NCBI GenBank assembly: GCA_017551545.1 | Contig: JAFZLJ010000022.1 | Span: 25,017 to 89,016, forward strand | DNA length: 64,000 nt | Direction: 5' to 3' | DNA from: Treponema sp. | Lineage (GTDB): Bacteria > Spirochaetota > Spirochaetia > Treponematales > Treponemataceae | Shown: piece after piece, positions 43,494 to 52,675 of the stretch | How the letters are laid out: every line of letters starts with the position of its first letter | Position numbering within the stretch: the first letter of the stretch is position 1 | The notes under the pieces: generated by a model | The model's database searches: none | Told to the model about the DNA's origin: nothing | What the model saw: the letters and a program-made list of their open reading frames with translations, nothing else | Translations under genes and position numbers: made by a program

Positions 43494-45183
43494 AACAGAC
43501 ATGAATCAAGATTTTCACCCAACAAATTCTAAAACTCTTGTTGTAATTGGTGCTGGTGCAACAGCTGCTCTTGGAATGCCTACTACAGCAAAGCAAACAG
43601 AATTGTTCCGTAAACTTGCGAAAAGCAAAAAAGGTAACAATACAAAACAAATCATTAAAGATTATTTTGACGAACCTGATTTATCAAAAGTAATTACTTT
43701 TCTAGAACTTTTGGATTCTGACAATCTATTTGTTGTAAATGATACTGATATTAATAATGCAAAATTCCTTTATGGAAGAACAGTCGATGAAGAACTTTTG
43801 ACAAAGAGAATTTTTGAACTTCGTCAAGAATATGATTGGAATGCTGTAAAAAAGATAATTCCTATATGTGCTGAACAAAAGGATGAAAAAAATGATAATC
43901 TTATTCTAGATTTGTATTCCATAATAGATCAAAAGTTATTGACTGGACAATCACTTAGTGTACAACCAGATAAGGATGGTAATGAAATTGTCCTGTCTCC
44001 AGCAAGACTTCAAGCTGCAAGAAATTTTTTAATTTTGTTTGTTAATATGATGTTTGCTTCAGCATGGTATAAAATTACAAAAGAAGAAGATGAAGAAGTT
44101 AATACAGCATTTTCAAAATATAAAGGTTTTATAAATTCATTTGATTGCTTAATGAAAAAAGAAGGTTTGAATTGTAATCTTGTTGAGAATCCTCCGGAAA
44201 ACAGAGGCTTTTATCTTTTTTCAACTTCATTTGTTTCTTTTAATTTTGATATGGTTTTTCCTTGGATCTTTATGAACTCGCATTATGAGATGAATCATCA
44301 GTCTGTTTATATACAAGATCATCCTTTAAAACTCTGGCTTGATTATGGAGTTGAGCATAGAGGAAGAAAAATGAAGAATAATTCTGTAATTCCAACTTTA
44401 GAGTTTACAGAATCTGTTGCTAGCAGACAAAATGAGGAAGACCATGTTGGAACACCATATAATAGAGCAGGGAAGTTTTATTTTGCACATGGTTCATCTA
44501 ATTGGAGAGAGTGTCCAATATGTGGAAGAATGACTTTTTATTTTGGCTATGATGAGAATCGTTGGAAATATAAATCAAAACAATTGATTCCTCCTATGCC
44601 ATTCCCTATTTTTGAAATAATCCCGGATTCTGCATTAACAAAAAGGGAAATCCAATGGAGAAATCAATTACACTTTGACTCATTACAATGCATGCATTGT
44701 GGTGCAGAAACTCGTGCAACAGATGCTCCTATGATTATGCAGACTATGCATAAATCAACTCCAACATCTTTCCTAGAAGAGATTCAACGAAATGTAAAAG
44801 TGAGCATTGGGAAAGCCGAACATATTGTTTTACTTGGTTATAGTCTTCCAACGGATGATACTATCTGGCAGCAGGCATTTGCAGAAGGGGTGAGAAGTAG
44901 AGTCAATGGAAGTAAAAGGGTGTATTGTTCTGTTGTAGTTTGCGAAAAAGATAATCAGCAACATTGGATGAAAGGTAAAAAGCTTGAAGATTATATTAAC
45001 AGCCATGAAAATAAAAAAGATTCTGCAGAATGGGGTATTCCTACAATAGAAAATGCAATTGCCATTTTTGGCATGGAAAATGTGCGTGTCTGGGCAGGAG
45101 GTATTCCACAAGTCTTTGGAAATTGTACAGAAAGAGATGTAAAAGAATTATTCTATCCCGACTTTAAGGACTTTGAATTATAG
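43486..45183 (+). CDS. SIR2-like NAD-binding protein with zinc ribbon (candidate defence effector)
   Basis: This 565-residue protein has sirtuin-fold marks: LVVIGAGATAALGMPTTAK near residue 19 (NAD-binding Gly-Ala-Gly-x-Ser/Thr-like loop), SFNFDMVFPW near 251, FAHGSSNW near 333, paired CPICG (342) and CMHCG (401) for one zinc, and IVLLGYSLPTDD near 450. The long insertions and size are unlike protein deacetylases and like SIR2 domains of phage-defence proteins, which consume NAD. No second effector domain is recognised. It starts within the end of the preceding gene. A start at 43501 (second ATG) is possible. Confidence 0.75.
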   Translation: MIKTDMNQDFHPTNSKTLVVIGAGATAALGMPTTAKQTELFRKLAKSKKGNNTKQIIKDYFDEPDLSKVITFLELLDSDNLFVVNDTDINNAKFLYGRTVDEELLTKRIFELRQEYDWNAVKKIIPICAEQKDEKNDNLILDLYSIIDQKLLTGQSLSVQPDKDGNEIVLSPARLQAARNFLILFVNMMFASAWYKITKEEDEEVNTAFSKYKGFINSFDCLMKKEGLNCNLVENPPENRGFYLFSTSFVSFNFDMVFPWIFMNSHYEMNHQSVYIQDHPLKLWLDYGVEHRGRKMKNNSVIPTLEFTESVASRQNEEDHVGTPYNRAGKFYFAHGSSNWRECPICGRMTFYFGYDENRWKYKSKQLIPPMPFPIFEIIPDSALTKREIQWRNQLHFDSLQCMHCGAETRATDAPMIMQTMHKSTPTSFLEEIQRNVKVSIGKAEHIVLLGYSLPTDDTIWQQAFAEGVRSRVNGSKRVYCSVVVCEKDNQQHWMKGKKLEDYINSHENKKDSAEWGIPTIENAIAIFGMENVRVWAGGIPQVFGNCTERDVKELFYPDFKDFEL

Positions 45184-45189
45184 TGTTCC

Positions 45190-45360
45190 GATATTTTTCT
45201 GTAAAAAAGGGAAGCCGGGGCGTTGCGGGGGCGGCGATTGAGCCCTTGCTAGAGGGGGTAGCGGAAAACCGAAGGTTTGTAGCGAGGGGCAGGCGCCCCT
45301 TTAAAGTCTGGAGCTTAAGACGGCCCTTCGAGCCCTTCGACAAGCTCAGGAACCGCCTCA
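45190..45360. repeat. GC-rich repeat-like segment including one PR2 palindrome
   Basis: The gap between the SIR2-like gene and proS is strongly G+C-rich, in contrast to the A+T-rich island on its left. It contains paired blocks such as GGGGCAGGCGCCCC and, at 45333-45351, a PR2 core copy CCCTTCGACAAGCTCAGGA. No gene is supported. It may mark the right border of the accessory island. Confidence 0.5.
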
Positions 45361-45424
45361 GAGACCACACTATCCCCTGTTTACTATTCCCTATCCCCTC
45401 AATTTCTACTATAATATCTTCATT

Positions 45425-47179
45425 ATGAAAGCATCTAATTTTATTATCTGGACGCTGCGTGAGGCGCCTAATGACGCTGTTATTGCCAGTCATCAGTTGA
45501 TGATGCGCGCAGGACTTATCCGTAAGCTTGGAAACGGACTTTATTCTTATATGCCTATGGGACTTAAGGCATTCCGTAAGGTAGAAAAAATTATTCGTGA
45601 AGAACTAGACAGAGCCGGTATGCTTGAAATGAAGCCTACTGTTATTCAGCCTGGTGAAATCTGGAAGGAAAGTGGCCGCTGGGAAAAAATGGGTCCCGAA
45701 ATGCTTAAACCGCAGAATCGTGGTGGTCAGGACATGGTTGTTTCGCCTACTGCCGAAGAAGCATTTACTGCTCTTGTACGCGATGGTCTTGATTCTTATA
45801 AGCAGCTTCCTTTTACATTGTATCAGATTAATACTAAATATCGTGATGAAATCCGTCCGCGCTATGGCGTTATGAGAGGACGCGAATTTACAATGATGGA
45901 CGCCTACTCGTTTGATAAAGACCAGACAGATCTGGATGAATCTTACAACAAGGCTGCAGCTGCTTACCGCCGTATCTTTAAGCGCATGGGACTGGAAACT
46001 ATTTCTGTTCGTGCAGATACTGGTGCTATGGGTGGTTCTGGTTCTGAAGAATTCATGGTAGAAAGCGAAGTAGGTGACGATACACTTATTCTTTGTCCTG
46101 GCTGTAAATATGCTGCCAACGTAGAAAAGGCTGCCTGCAAGGACGACGTTGCTCTTGATGTTAACGGAAAACCACAGGCTGCTACAACTGCTGCTGTAGA
46201 AGAGATTCCTACTCCAAACGTTCGCACAATCGAAGAGCTGAGCGAGTTCCTTAAGACAACTCCACAGGCATTTATTAAGACTCTTATTTACAAGGTAGAA
46301 AATCCTGGTGTTGAGCTTGAAGGTGATTTTGTTGCTGTTTGTATTCGCGGCGACCTTGATGTAAACGAAGCTAAATTGTGCGCTCTTCTTAAAGCCAGCT
46401 CTGTTGAACTTGCAGAAGAAGCTGATGTTGTTCGCATTACAGACGCTCCTGTTGGTTTTGCAGGTCCTGTAAACTTAAAGAAGGCACAGGTTATTGCAGA
46501 TAAAACTGTAATGACAATGCACGACGCTGTAACCGGTGGTCTTAAAAAAGATGTTCACTTTATTCATGTTGAACCAGGCCGCGACTTTACTCCATTCATG
46601 ACTGCTGATGTTCGTGTTGTAAAACCCGGCGATATTTGTCCTGAATGCGGCGGAACCTTCTACTCTAAAAAAGGTAACGAGCTTGGTCATATCTTTAAGC
46701 TTGGAACAAAATATACACAGAGCATGAACGTAACTTACCTTGACCTTAGCGGAAAGCCTGTTACTCCTGTTATGGGCTGCTATGGAATTGGTGTAGACCG
46801 TACTCTTGCAAGTATTATTGAAGGTCACCACGACGACAAGGGAATTATCTGGCCTATGAGTGTTGCTCCATTCCAGGTTGCAGTTATTCCTGTAATGTAC
46901 AAAGACAAAATGAAGGAAGTTGCAGACAAGCTTTATGATGAACTTACTGCAGCCGGCATAGAAGTTCTTCTTGATGACCGCAACGAACGCCCAGGTGTTA
47001 AGTTTACAGACTCTGAACTTTTGGGTTATCCAATTCGTATTGTTGTTGGCGACAAGAATCTTCCAAATGTTGAATTAAAGCTTCGCACTGCAGAGGCTCC
47101 AGAGCTTGTACCAGCTGAACAGGCAGCTGCTAAAGCAATTGAAATTGTAAAAGCAGAAATGGATAAGTTGAACGGATAA
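45425..47179 (+). CDS. proS: Prolyl-tRNA synthetase
   Basis: This 584-residue bacterial-type ProRS contains motif 1 around RAGLIRKLGNGLYSYMP, motif 2 TKYRDEIRPRYGVMRGREF near residue 138, a YbaK-like editing insertion (residues ~225-400), motif 3 GCYGIGVDRTLASIIE near 450, and the anticodon domain (VIPVMYKD onwards). It charges tRNA-Pro. A TATAAT box at 45410-45415 ends nine bases before the ATG with no SD, so its mRNA is probably leaderless. Confidence 0.96.
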   Translation: MKASNFIIWTLREAPNDAVIASHQLMMRAGLIRKLGNGLYSYMPMGLKAFRKVEKIIREELDRAGMLEMKPTVIQPGEIWKESGRWEKMGPEMLKPQNRGGQDMVVSPTAEEAFTALVRDGLDSYKQLPFTLYQINTKYRDEIRPRYGVMRGREFTMMDAYSFDKDQTDLDESYNKAAAAYRRIFKRMGLETISVRADTGAMGGSGSEEFMVESEVGDDTLILCPGCKYAANVEKAACKDDVALDVNGKPQAATTAAVEEIPTPNVRTIEELSEFLKTTPQAFIKTLIYKVENPGVELEGDFVAVCIRGDLDVNEAKLCALLKASSVELAEEADVVRITDAPVGFAGPVNLKKAQVIADKTVMTMHDAVTGGLKKDVHFIHVEPGRDFTPFMTADVRVVKPGDICPECGGTFYSKKGNELGHIFKLGTKYTQSMNVTYLDLSGKPVTPVMGCYGIGVDRTLASIIEGHHDDKGIIWPMSVAPFQVAVIPVMYKDKMKEVADKLYDELTAAGIEVLLDDRNERPGVKFTDSELLGYPIRIVVGDKNLPNVELKLRTAEAPELVPAEQAAAKAIEIVKAEMDKLNG

Positions 47180-47183
47180 AACT

Positions 47184-48245
47184 ATGAAAAAACTGATTTT
47201 AATAATGACATTGGTTCTTGGAGGCGCACTTGCTTTTGCTCTTCCAGGCTTTACTCCATTTGTTCCAGATACAGCCGGAGAATATGTTTATTACCGCGAC
47301 TATTCTTTTGAACGCGAAAGCTATGTTGGCCTTTTGAGTTATGATGAGACGTCGTATCAGATCCGCTATTACGCACCTGCAGACCGCGAGCTTGGTTTAC
47401 CTGAATTGAATCTGGCACTTCTTTTTTCAGTTAATCCTGAATCTTCTTTCATGGATATGACCGGTGAAAGAATTATTACAGATGTTGATCCATATGGCGA
47501 CGATGTTGATATTTTGAATTATCTGCACGACCTGCTTTATGAATTTTCTTCACGCCGCATTAAGCTTGATGAACTTGCAGGAAGCGAGATTTTTTCTAGC
47601 CAGGAATTTGAGCAGTTTGGCGGAAAAGTAACAATGTGCTTTGACAGCATGATTCCACTTTTTAATCTTAAGCAGATTCTTGGTCCTGCAAATGAGATGC
47701 TTTTTTCTTGCGTTACATTCGGCCGTCTTTTGAGTTCAGAAGACAAATCTTTTGATAACTTTAAGGGTCTTGTTCCTGCTAAGGAATATCACGCACCAAC
47801 AAAAACAAAGATTAAAGGAAAGTCAAAGAAATATAAGCTCGAAGACGGACAGCAGATTACACTTGATTCAAACTGGACTCAGGAAATGGAAAATATGTGG
47901 ATGTATGGCGAAGAAGCCTTTATTTCTATTGCATCTATTCCTCAGTATTTTGAAGATCAGGCAATGAATGATTTGTATGTTTTGCGCCGTATTCTTGAAA
48001 GCACAGACGGTTCATATACAGACATTGAAAATGCTGAATTTACTTTTGATGTAAAGAATTTCCGAATCAGAGTAATAACACATGTATCTCAGCCGGAAGA
48101 CAAACAGGTTGTTTATGTTGTAAAACAGATAACAACAAACCTTTCAAAAAAAGTAAACAGCTATCTTGCACTTTCTGCATATGAAGACAGCTATCTTGCA
48201 AAGAGCAGTTATTACACTAAATTGTTGAAATCTTTTAAAGACTAA
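47184..48245 (+). CDS. Exported protein of unknown function
   Basis: This 353-residue protein has an N-terminal signal peptide (LILIMTLVLGGALAFA, likely cleavage after residue 19 or so) and no other membrane segment. The mature part is rich in aromatic and acidic residues and looks globular, ending with KSFKD. I recognise no domain. It starts four bases after proS and could be co-transcribed with it. It overlaps the convergent GerMN gene by 11 bases. Confidence 0.7.
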   Translation: MKKLILIMTLVLGGALAFALPGFTPFVPDTAGEYVYYRDYSFERESYVGLLSYDETSYQIRYYAPADRELGLPELNLALLFSVNPESSFMDMTGERIITDVDPYGDDVDILNYLHDLLYEFSSRRIKLDELAGSEIFSSQEFEQFGGKVTMCFDSMIPLFNLKQILGPANEMLFSCVTFGRLLSSEDKSFDNFKGLVPAKEYHAPTKTKIKGKSKKYKLEDGQQITLDSNWTQEMENMWMYGEEAFISIASIPQYFEDQAMNDLYVLRRILESTDGSYTDIENAEFTFDVKNFRIRVITHVSQPEDKQVVYVVKQITTNLSKKVNSYLALSAYEDSYLAKSSYYTKLLKSFKD

Positions 48246-49038
48246 ACGAAGTTCTTGAAAGCGGAGAGCCTATCCACTGGCCTTCGCTTCCAAGGTAATC
48301 CTTTTTCTGACCTTCAATCAAAAACTGAACAGAATTAACTGTAGAAAAAGTTGTTGCTGTATATACAATCTGCATTAACTGTGCAGTATAACCTTCTACA
48401 CCGTTCGTATTAAATTCAAAAGAATCATTAAAATCAAGATAAGCAACTCCGTCTGAAACGCGGGCTCCAAGCAGCTTTGTTCCTGTTGGAATGAGAGAAA
48501 TACATTCTCGTTCTTCTGATTTTGTTGTGTCCGGGCCTGCTATTACTGCTTTAATTGCTGTTGTAAGCGGAGAATCATTTTTTGCAACCTTGCGTTTTAC
48601 AATTTTGCGGTTGATTGAGCCGTCTGCATCAATTTCGACAAAGCAAAGCTGAAGTTCTGTATATGCATTTTGAACAGGTTTCTTTTCTTCGGCTGGTTTT
48701 TTAGTTTCGGCAGGCTGCTGTTCCTGTTTTTGTTCAGTTTTTTCCTGTGTGGCTGCCGGTTCCTGTGGTTTTGTGGCAGGAGTCTGTGGTTCAACCTTTA
48801 TAACAACTTCATCAGATTCCGGTGCAAGAGGAATTTTTACAGTTTCCTTTTCGCTTGGAGTGTGATTTTCTACAAATTCAGGGGTTGAACCGAATACGCG
48901 TTCAAAAAATCTTGTTTCCTTAAGATTTGTAAGGATTGAATCCTTTTTTACAAGGAAAAAAATGAAAATAATGAGAATTGCTAAAATTATGCAGGCTAAT
49001 GTAAGGCCTGTTTTTTTCTTTGAACTTTTATCTGCCAT
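48235..49038 (-). CDS. GerMN-domain membrane protein
   Basis: This 267-residue protein has one N-terminal membrane helix (residues ~10-30), a long Glu/Pro/Gln/Lys-rich linker to about residue 125, and a GerMN domain: LTTAIKAVIAGPDTTKS near 160, GARVSDGVAYLDFNDSFE near 195, and LMQIVYTATTFSTVNSVQFLIEG near 225. GerMN domains occur in cell-envelope and spore-related proteins and may bind peptidoglycan or proteins. It follows the nnr gene by seven bases on the minus strand. Confidence 0.85.
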   Translation of the reverse strand: MADKSSKKKTGLTLACIILAILIIFIFFLVKKDSILTNLKETRFFERVFGSTPEFVENHTPSEKETVKIPLAPESDEVVIKVEPQTPATKPQEPAATQEKTEQKQEQQPAETKKPAEEKKPVQNAYTELQLCFVEIDADGSINRKIVKRKVAKNDSPLTTAIKAVIAGPDTTKSEERECISLIPTGTKLLGARVSDGVAYLDFNDSFEFNTNGVEGYTAQLMQIVYTATTFSTVNSVQFLIEGQKKDYLGSEGQWIGSPLSRTSFSL

Positions 49039-49045
49039 ATTTTGA

Positions 49046-50524
49046 TTATCGGCAAAGTTTTAAAGGGGTTAAGTCATATGCGTCGCTGCCATGCTTTTTT
49101 CCGGCTAAGGCATGGGCTTCGCAGGCAGAAATAGCAGCGTCTTTTGCATTGTAGCCTTGTGTAAGCAACGAGGCAATCATACCGGCAAGGGCGTCTCCGC
49201 TGCCACCTTTTGCAAGGCTTGGACTTCCGTCGCTTATAATGTAGATTTGTCCACCACTTACAATGAAAGTATTTGCGCTTTTTATTACAAGAGTTGCATT
49301 TGGAAAGAGGCTGTTTATTTTCTGCCCCAAAAGGATTTTGATTTGAGGGTCTTCTGTCAAAGTTTCTACAGAAATCTGGGCCATTTGTTTTGGGAAAATC
49401 TTAAGACTTTTGCAAAAACGGTAAAATTCTAAAATGTGAGGGGTTAAAACTATGCGGGTATTTGCTTTTGCCTGGATTTTTTGCAAAAAGTTGATAAAGT
49501 TTTCATTTCCAAAGACTCCGGCATCAAAAACTACGGCCGGATTTTTGTTAGCAGAAGATTTAATCCAGGTGGAAATCTGTTCTAATGCACCGGTAAGGCT
49601 CTTGTCCAGACCAGGGCCACACACAATACAGCTTGTTTTTGCCGGAATAGCAGTACTTATCATAAGTTCCGGAGAAATTTTAAACTGCTTAAGGTTTGAA
49701 TGTTCAAGTTCTATAAGACTTGTAAGTCCGCTTCCAAAATTCATTGCTGCGGTGGCGCTGATTATTGCAGCCCCGGATTTCTCGCCTGCAAAGACTGCTG
49801 TATGACCAAAAGTTCCTTTATGTGAGGCTTTATTTGTGCGCAGTGGCAGCTTAAGGTCCTGTGGCTCAACAAGATGGATATGTGGTGCTGCAGGCATAAC
49901 GTTTTCAAAAAGAGAACGTTCTAGACCAAGGTTAGCAACAATTATATTACCAGACATGGCTTTGGCCTTGTCGCTATAAAGGGCAAGCTTTTGTTCTCCC
50001 ATTGTAAGAGTGTAGTTGGCATTAAAAGCAAGTCCGGAAGAAATATCGCAGGCAATTCTAAGAGCCTGGGCTTTGTTTGCAGCTTCTATAATTTTAAGGA
50101 TTTGTGGAGCAAGCTGACCTTTAAAACCTGTTCCATAAAGGCAGTCTACAATGATAAGTCCGCAAGGTTGTGGTTTTTCGTATTCGTTTAAAAGTTCCAG
50201 CAGGGTCTTTTTTGTAATAAAAGGAATGCCCATTTTCTTGCACATTGTGTACTGGGCTTTGGCTTCTGCTGCAACCGGGGCTTCAAGAGTAAAAATCAGG
50301 GGTTCGAGTTCGCCCTTAATCAGTCTTGCAAGAGCATAACCGTCGCCGCCATTGTTGCCTTTACCGCAAAGAATAAGGCATTTGGTCTGGCCGGCAGATT
50401 TTTTTTCAAGTATAAGATTTTTTAAGGCAAGTGCGGCATTTTCCATCATTATAAAATCAGGAAAGCCGAACTTTTGTTTTGCGAGTGCTTCTAATTGCGA
50501 AGGATTGTCAAAGACTTTCTGCAT
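49046..50524 (-). CDS. nnr: Bifunctional NAD(P)H-hydrate epimerase/dehydratase
   Basis: This 492-residue protein has an N-terminal epimerase domain with LCGKGNNGGDGYALARLI near residue 50, and a C-terminal dehydratase domain with SLAKGGSGDALAGMIASLL near residue 450. Together they repair hydrated NADH/NADPH. Its ATG overlaps the stop of pgsA by one base, and the gene before GerMN is seven bases on, so pgsA, nnr and the GerMN gene probably form an operon. Confidence 0.93.
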   Translation of the reverse strand: MQKVFDNPSQLEALAKQKFGFPDFIMMENAALALKNLILEKKSAGQTKCLILCGKGNNGGDGYALARLIKGELEPLIFTLEAPVAAEAKAQYTMCKKMGIPFITKKTLLELLNEYEKPQPCGLIIVDCLYGTGFKGQLAPQILKIIEAANKAQALRIACDISSGLAFNANYTLTMGEQKLALYSDKAKAMSGNIIVANLGLERSLFENVMPAAPHIHLVEPQDLKLPLRTNKASHKGTFGHTAVFAGEKSGAAIISATAAMNFGSGLTSLIELEHSNLKQFKISPELMISTAIPAKTSCIVCGPGLDKSLTGALEQISTWIKSSANKNPAVVFDAGVFGNENFINFLQKIQAKANTRIVLTPHILEFYRFCKSLKIFPKQMAQISVETLTEDPQIKILLGQKINSLFPNATLVIKSANTFIVSGGQIYIISDGSPSLAKGGSGDALAGMIASLLTQGYNAKDAAISACEAHALAGKKHGSDAYDLTPLKLCR

Positions 50525-51117
50525 TATTCCTTAAGAGTCTTTCCAAAATGAATCAAATAATCTGTAAATGAAACGTAGCTCAAAATAAGAGAAAGAACAA
50601 AAAGGCAGATTGCTATGATTCTAAGTGTCCCAAAGCATTCTGGTACGCAATCAAGGCGAACGAGTGTTTCAAGGAACAATGCATAAAAACCAGAAACTAC
50701 ATAAGAAACAGTTTTGATTTTTCCACCCTTACGAGCAGCAATTGCAATGCCTTTTTTAGCTGCAACCATGCGCAGGAAGGTCTGTCCCATTTCGCGGTAC
50801 ATAATCAGAATAAAAACAAAAACAGGAGTATAACCTCCAAGGCTGCCTGTAGAGAACATAAGACTTGCAAATGTTGTCATATGAAGGATTACATCGGCAA
50901 AAGGATCAAAAATCTTTCCAAAATCGCTTACTTCGTTGTGTTTGCGTGCATAGTGACCGTCCAAAAAGTCGGTAAATTCGGCAAAACACAAAAGCGGAAT
51001 AGCAAATAAAAGCGAAAGTTTTGTAAAAGCTCCTGTCCAGATTGGAATAAAATATAATATAAAAAATATAGGCGCAAAAAGAATGCGTGTGAGTGTAAAT
51101 CCGTTTGAAGTTTTCAT
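50524..51117 (-). CDS. pgsA: CDP-diacylglycerol-glycerol-3-phosphate 3-phosphatidyltransferase
   Basis: This 197-residue membrane protein carries a perfect CDP-alcohol phosphotransferase signature: DGHYAR, eight residues, Gly, three residues, Asp, three residues, Asp (residues ~52-76). It makes phosphatidylglycerol-phosphate. Four to five hydrophobic helices. It starts with MKTSNGFTLTRILFAPIFF, the normal beginning of PgsA. It is first in the pgsA-nnr run; the cytidylate-kinase-like gene lies 40 bases upstream on the same strand. Confidence 0.92.
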   Translation of the reverse strand: MKTSNGFTLTRILFAPIFFILYFIPIWTGAFTKLSLLFAIPLLCFAEFTDFLDGHYARKHNEVSDFGKIFDPFADVILHMTTFASLMFSTGSLGGYTPVFVFILIMYREMGQTFLRMVAAKKGIAIAARKGGKIKTVSYVVSGFYALFLETLVRLDCVPECFGTLRIIAICLFVLSLILSYVSFTDYLIHFGKTLKE

Positions 51118-51157
51118 AGGTTAATTATCGCTAATCGGTAGATAAAAGTCAACCGAG

Positions 51158-51979
51158 TTACTGAAACTGCTTAAAGTCATGCACAATGCTTACAGCAGAC
51201 TTTGTTGGATATTCCGGCAGTTCTTTGCGTACAATTTCGAGTGCCTGTTCTACAAGACCCGGTGCATCTGTAACTCCATACAAAACAAAGGTTCCGTCTT
51301 CTATGGCAGCATGCAGGAAATCTATGCCAATCTTAAAGTCAAAAATCAATTTGTTTACAACAGACTGGGCTTTTAACATTTCTTCTACGAGTTTTGTTCC
51401 TTCTGCCTCTTTTGATGGAGTGATATGGGCACGGGTAAAGTCTGCAATGATATTTGCGCAGTCATTTATTGAAACAGCGCCTGTATTTAAAAACATATGG
51501 AAATTTGTAGGATCGTCAACGTCTATGTTGTAAAAGTTTTTGTGGAAGCCTGTGCGGTTTGTGTCGCTTTCCTGGATGTGCTGGCGGGCCTGCTTTTCGT
51601 TCCAGTCAAATTCTTCCATAAGGCGGGCAATTCTAACCTTTTCACTTGCAATAAGGCGTACAGAAACGTGATTTGGGACAGAAGCAAACAGGGCAAAGGC
51701 GCCTCGTCCTATAAAAACAACGTTTCCTTTAGCAGCGGCTTCGAGCATGGCATATTGCGAAAGATTCTGGTAGGCATCGCGGTCTTTTGCCATAGAAGCA
51801 AAGAAACCAGGCTTTCGTTCGTCGTATTTTGGAAGCTTTGAAGCAGGGAATCCAAGTGCAAGAATGCGTTCCTCTATCTGTTTACGAGTAATAAAGTTGT
51901 AACCGAGCTTTGCAGCCAATTCCTGAGCAACTTCGTCTCCTTTTGCTGCTACCTGACGTGCTAAAGTAATGATTGCCAT
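51158..51979 (-). CDS. Cytidylate-kinase-like family protein
   Basis: This 273-residue protein belongs to the AAA_26/cytidylate kinase-like group: AIITLARQVAAKGDEVAQELAA at the start (a loop lacking the Walker Lys-Ser of true Cmk), FITRKQIEE, VFIGRGAFALF near residue 95, VSVRLIASEKVRIARLMEE near 115 and a C-terminal extension of about 80 residues beyond DDPTNFHMFLN. The function of this group is not established; a kinase role is probable but the substrate is unknown. An AGGAGGC SD precedes the ATG. Confidence 0.8.
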   Translation of the reverse strand: MAIITLARQVAAKGDEVAQELAAKLGYNFITRKQIEERILALGFPASKLPKYDERKPGFFASMAKDRDAYQNLSQYAMLEAAAKGNVVFIGRGAFALFASVPNHVSVRLIASEKVRIARLMEEFDWNEKQARQHIQESDTNRTGFHKNFYNIDVDDPTNFHMFLNTGAVSINDCANIIADFTRAHITPSKEAEGTKLVEEMLKAQSVVNKLIFDFKIGIDFLHAAIEDGTFVLYGVTDAPGLVEQALEIVRKELPEYPTKSAVSIVHDFKQFQ

Positions 51980-52019
51980 AAAAGCCTCCTGTGTATTATG
52001 ATAAGTCTAGAAGGTGCAT

Positions 52020-52625
52020 ATGTCAAACTATTTTACAGACGATGATGAAAAGCTCAAATGGGCCAGCGGAGAAAAGAAGCTGCTCTTAAAAACTGCGGTT
52101 TTTGATGTTACAAGCAGTACAAATACATATAAAAACGGGGAACAAACAGTGCAGGGCGACTATATTGTGCTTGATGCCCCAGACTGGGTTATTGTTATCC
52201 CCGAAATTGAAGATAAAGCTACCGGCCAGAAAGAGTTTTTTATGGTAAAACAGTGGCGACATGGTTCAAAATGCCTTAGCGTAGAGTTTCCCGGAGGTGT
52301 AATTGATAAGGGAGAAGCCCCAGAAGAAGCTGCCCGCCGTGAATTGCTAGAAGAAACAGGCTGCCGCGCAGGAAAACTTACAAAATTAGGCCAGGTAAAC
52401 CCGAATCCAGCCCTTTTTTCGAACCATGTACACTTTTTCTTAGCACAAGACCTTGAATGCACCAACACGCAGGATTTAGATAATGATGAATTTGTAAATG
52501 TGATTAGAGTTCCGGTGAATCAGATAATAGATGATATGGGAACAGAACAATTCCCACATGCACTTATGTCTAGTGCGATGATGTTCTATTTAAAAAAAAG
52601 ATCCCCGGATCAAGTCCGGGGATGA
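52020..52625 (+). CDS. NUDIX hydrolase (ADP-ribose pyrophosphatase type)
   Basis: From the ATG at 52020 this is 201 residues; the upstream GTG (52014) is part of the SD. The NUDIX box is GGVIDKGEAPEEAARRELLE then ETGC, near residue 94, followed by LGQVNPNPALFSNHVHFFLA, the ADP-ribose-type extension. It would hydrolyse ADP-ribose or a similar nucleoside diphosphate sugar. The last codons, Arg-Ser-Pro-Asp-Gln-Val-Arg-Gly-stop, are encoded by a hairpin repeat (52600-52627), so the C-terminus is repeat-derived. Confidence 0.87.
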   Translation: MSNYFTDDDEKLKWASGEKKLLLKTAVFDVTSSTNTYKNGEQTVQGDYIVLDAPDWVIVIPEIEDKATGQKEFFMVKQWRHGSKCLSVEFPGGVIDKGEAPEEAARRELLEETGCRAGKLTKLGQVNPNPALFSNHVHFFLAQDLECTNTQDLDNDEFVNVIRVPVNQIIDDMGTEQFPHALMSSAMMFYLKKRSPDQVRG

Positions 52626-52627
52626 CA
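52600..52627. repeat. Hairpin repeat at the end of the NUDIX gene
   Basis: ATCCCCGGA-TCAAG-TCCGGGGAT (52601-52623) is a perfect nine-base stem. It overlaps the NUDIX stop codon and supplies its final residues. It may serve as a terminator. A PR2 element follows five bases on. Confidence 0.8.
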
Positions 52628-52631
52628 TGTC

Positions 52632-52672
52632 ATTGTCGCGGTCCCTGAGGCTCTCGAAGGGTGCCCGACAAT
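52632..52672. repeat. PR2 palindromic repeat, full-length copy
   Basis: The 41-base element runs from ATTGTCG to CGACAAT, with core CCCTGAGGCTCTCGAAGGG (52643-52661). The core variant GAGGCTCTCGAAGG is the same one found in frame in the DUF1015 gene at 60831-60852. It is in the gap between the convergent NUDIX and LysM-protein genes. Confidence 0.88.
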
Positions 52673-52675
52673 TTC

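Noticed and set aside
43486..45183. Protein deacetylase (classical sirtuin)
   Set aside because: The core motifs are there but the size and long insertions do not match deacetylases.
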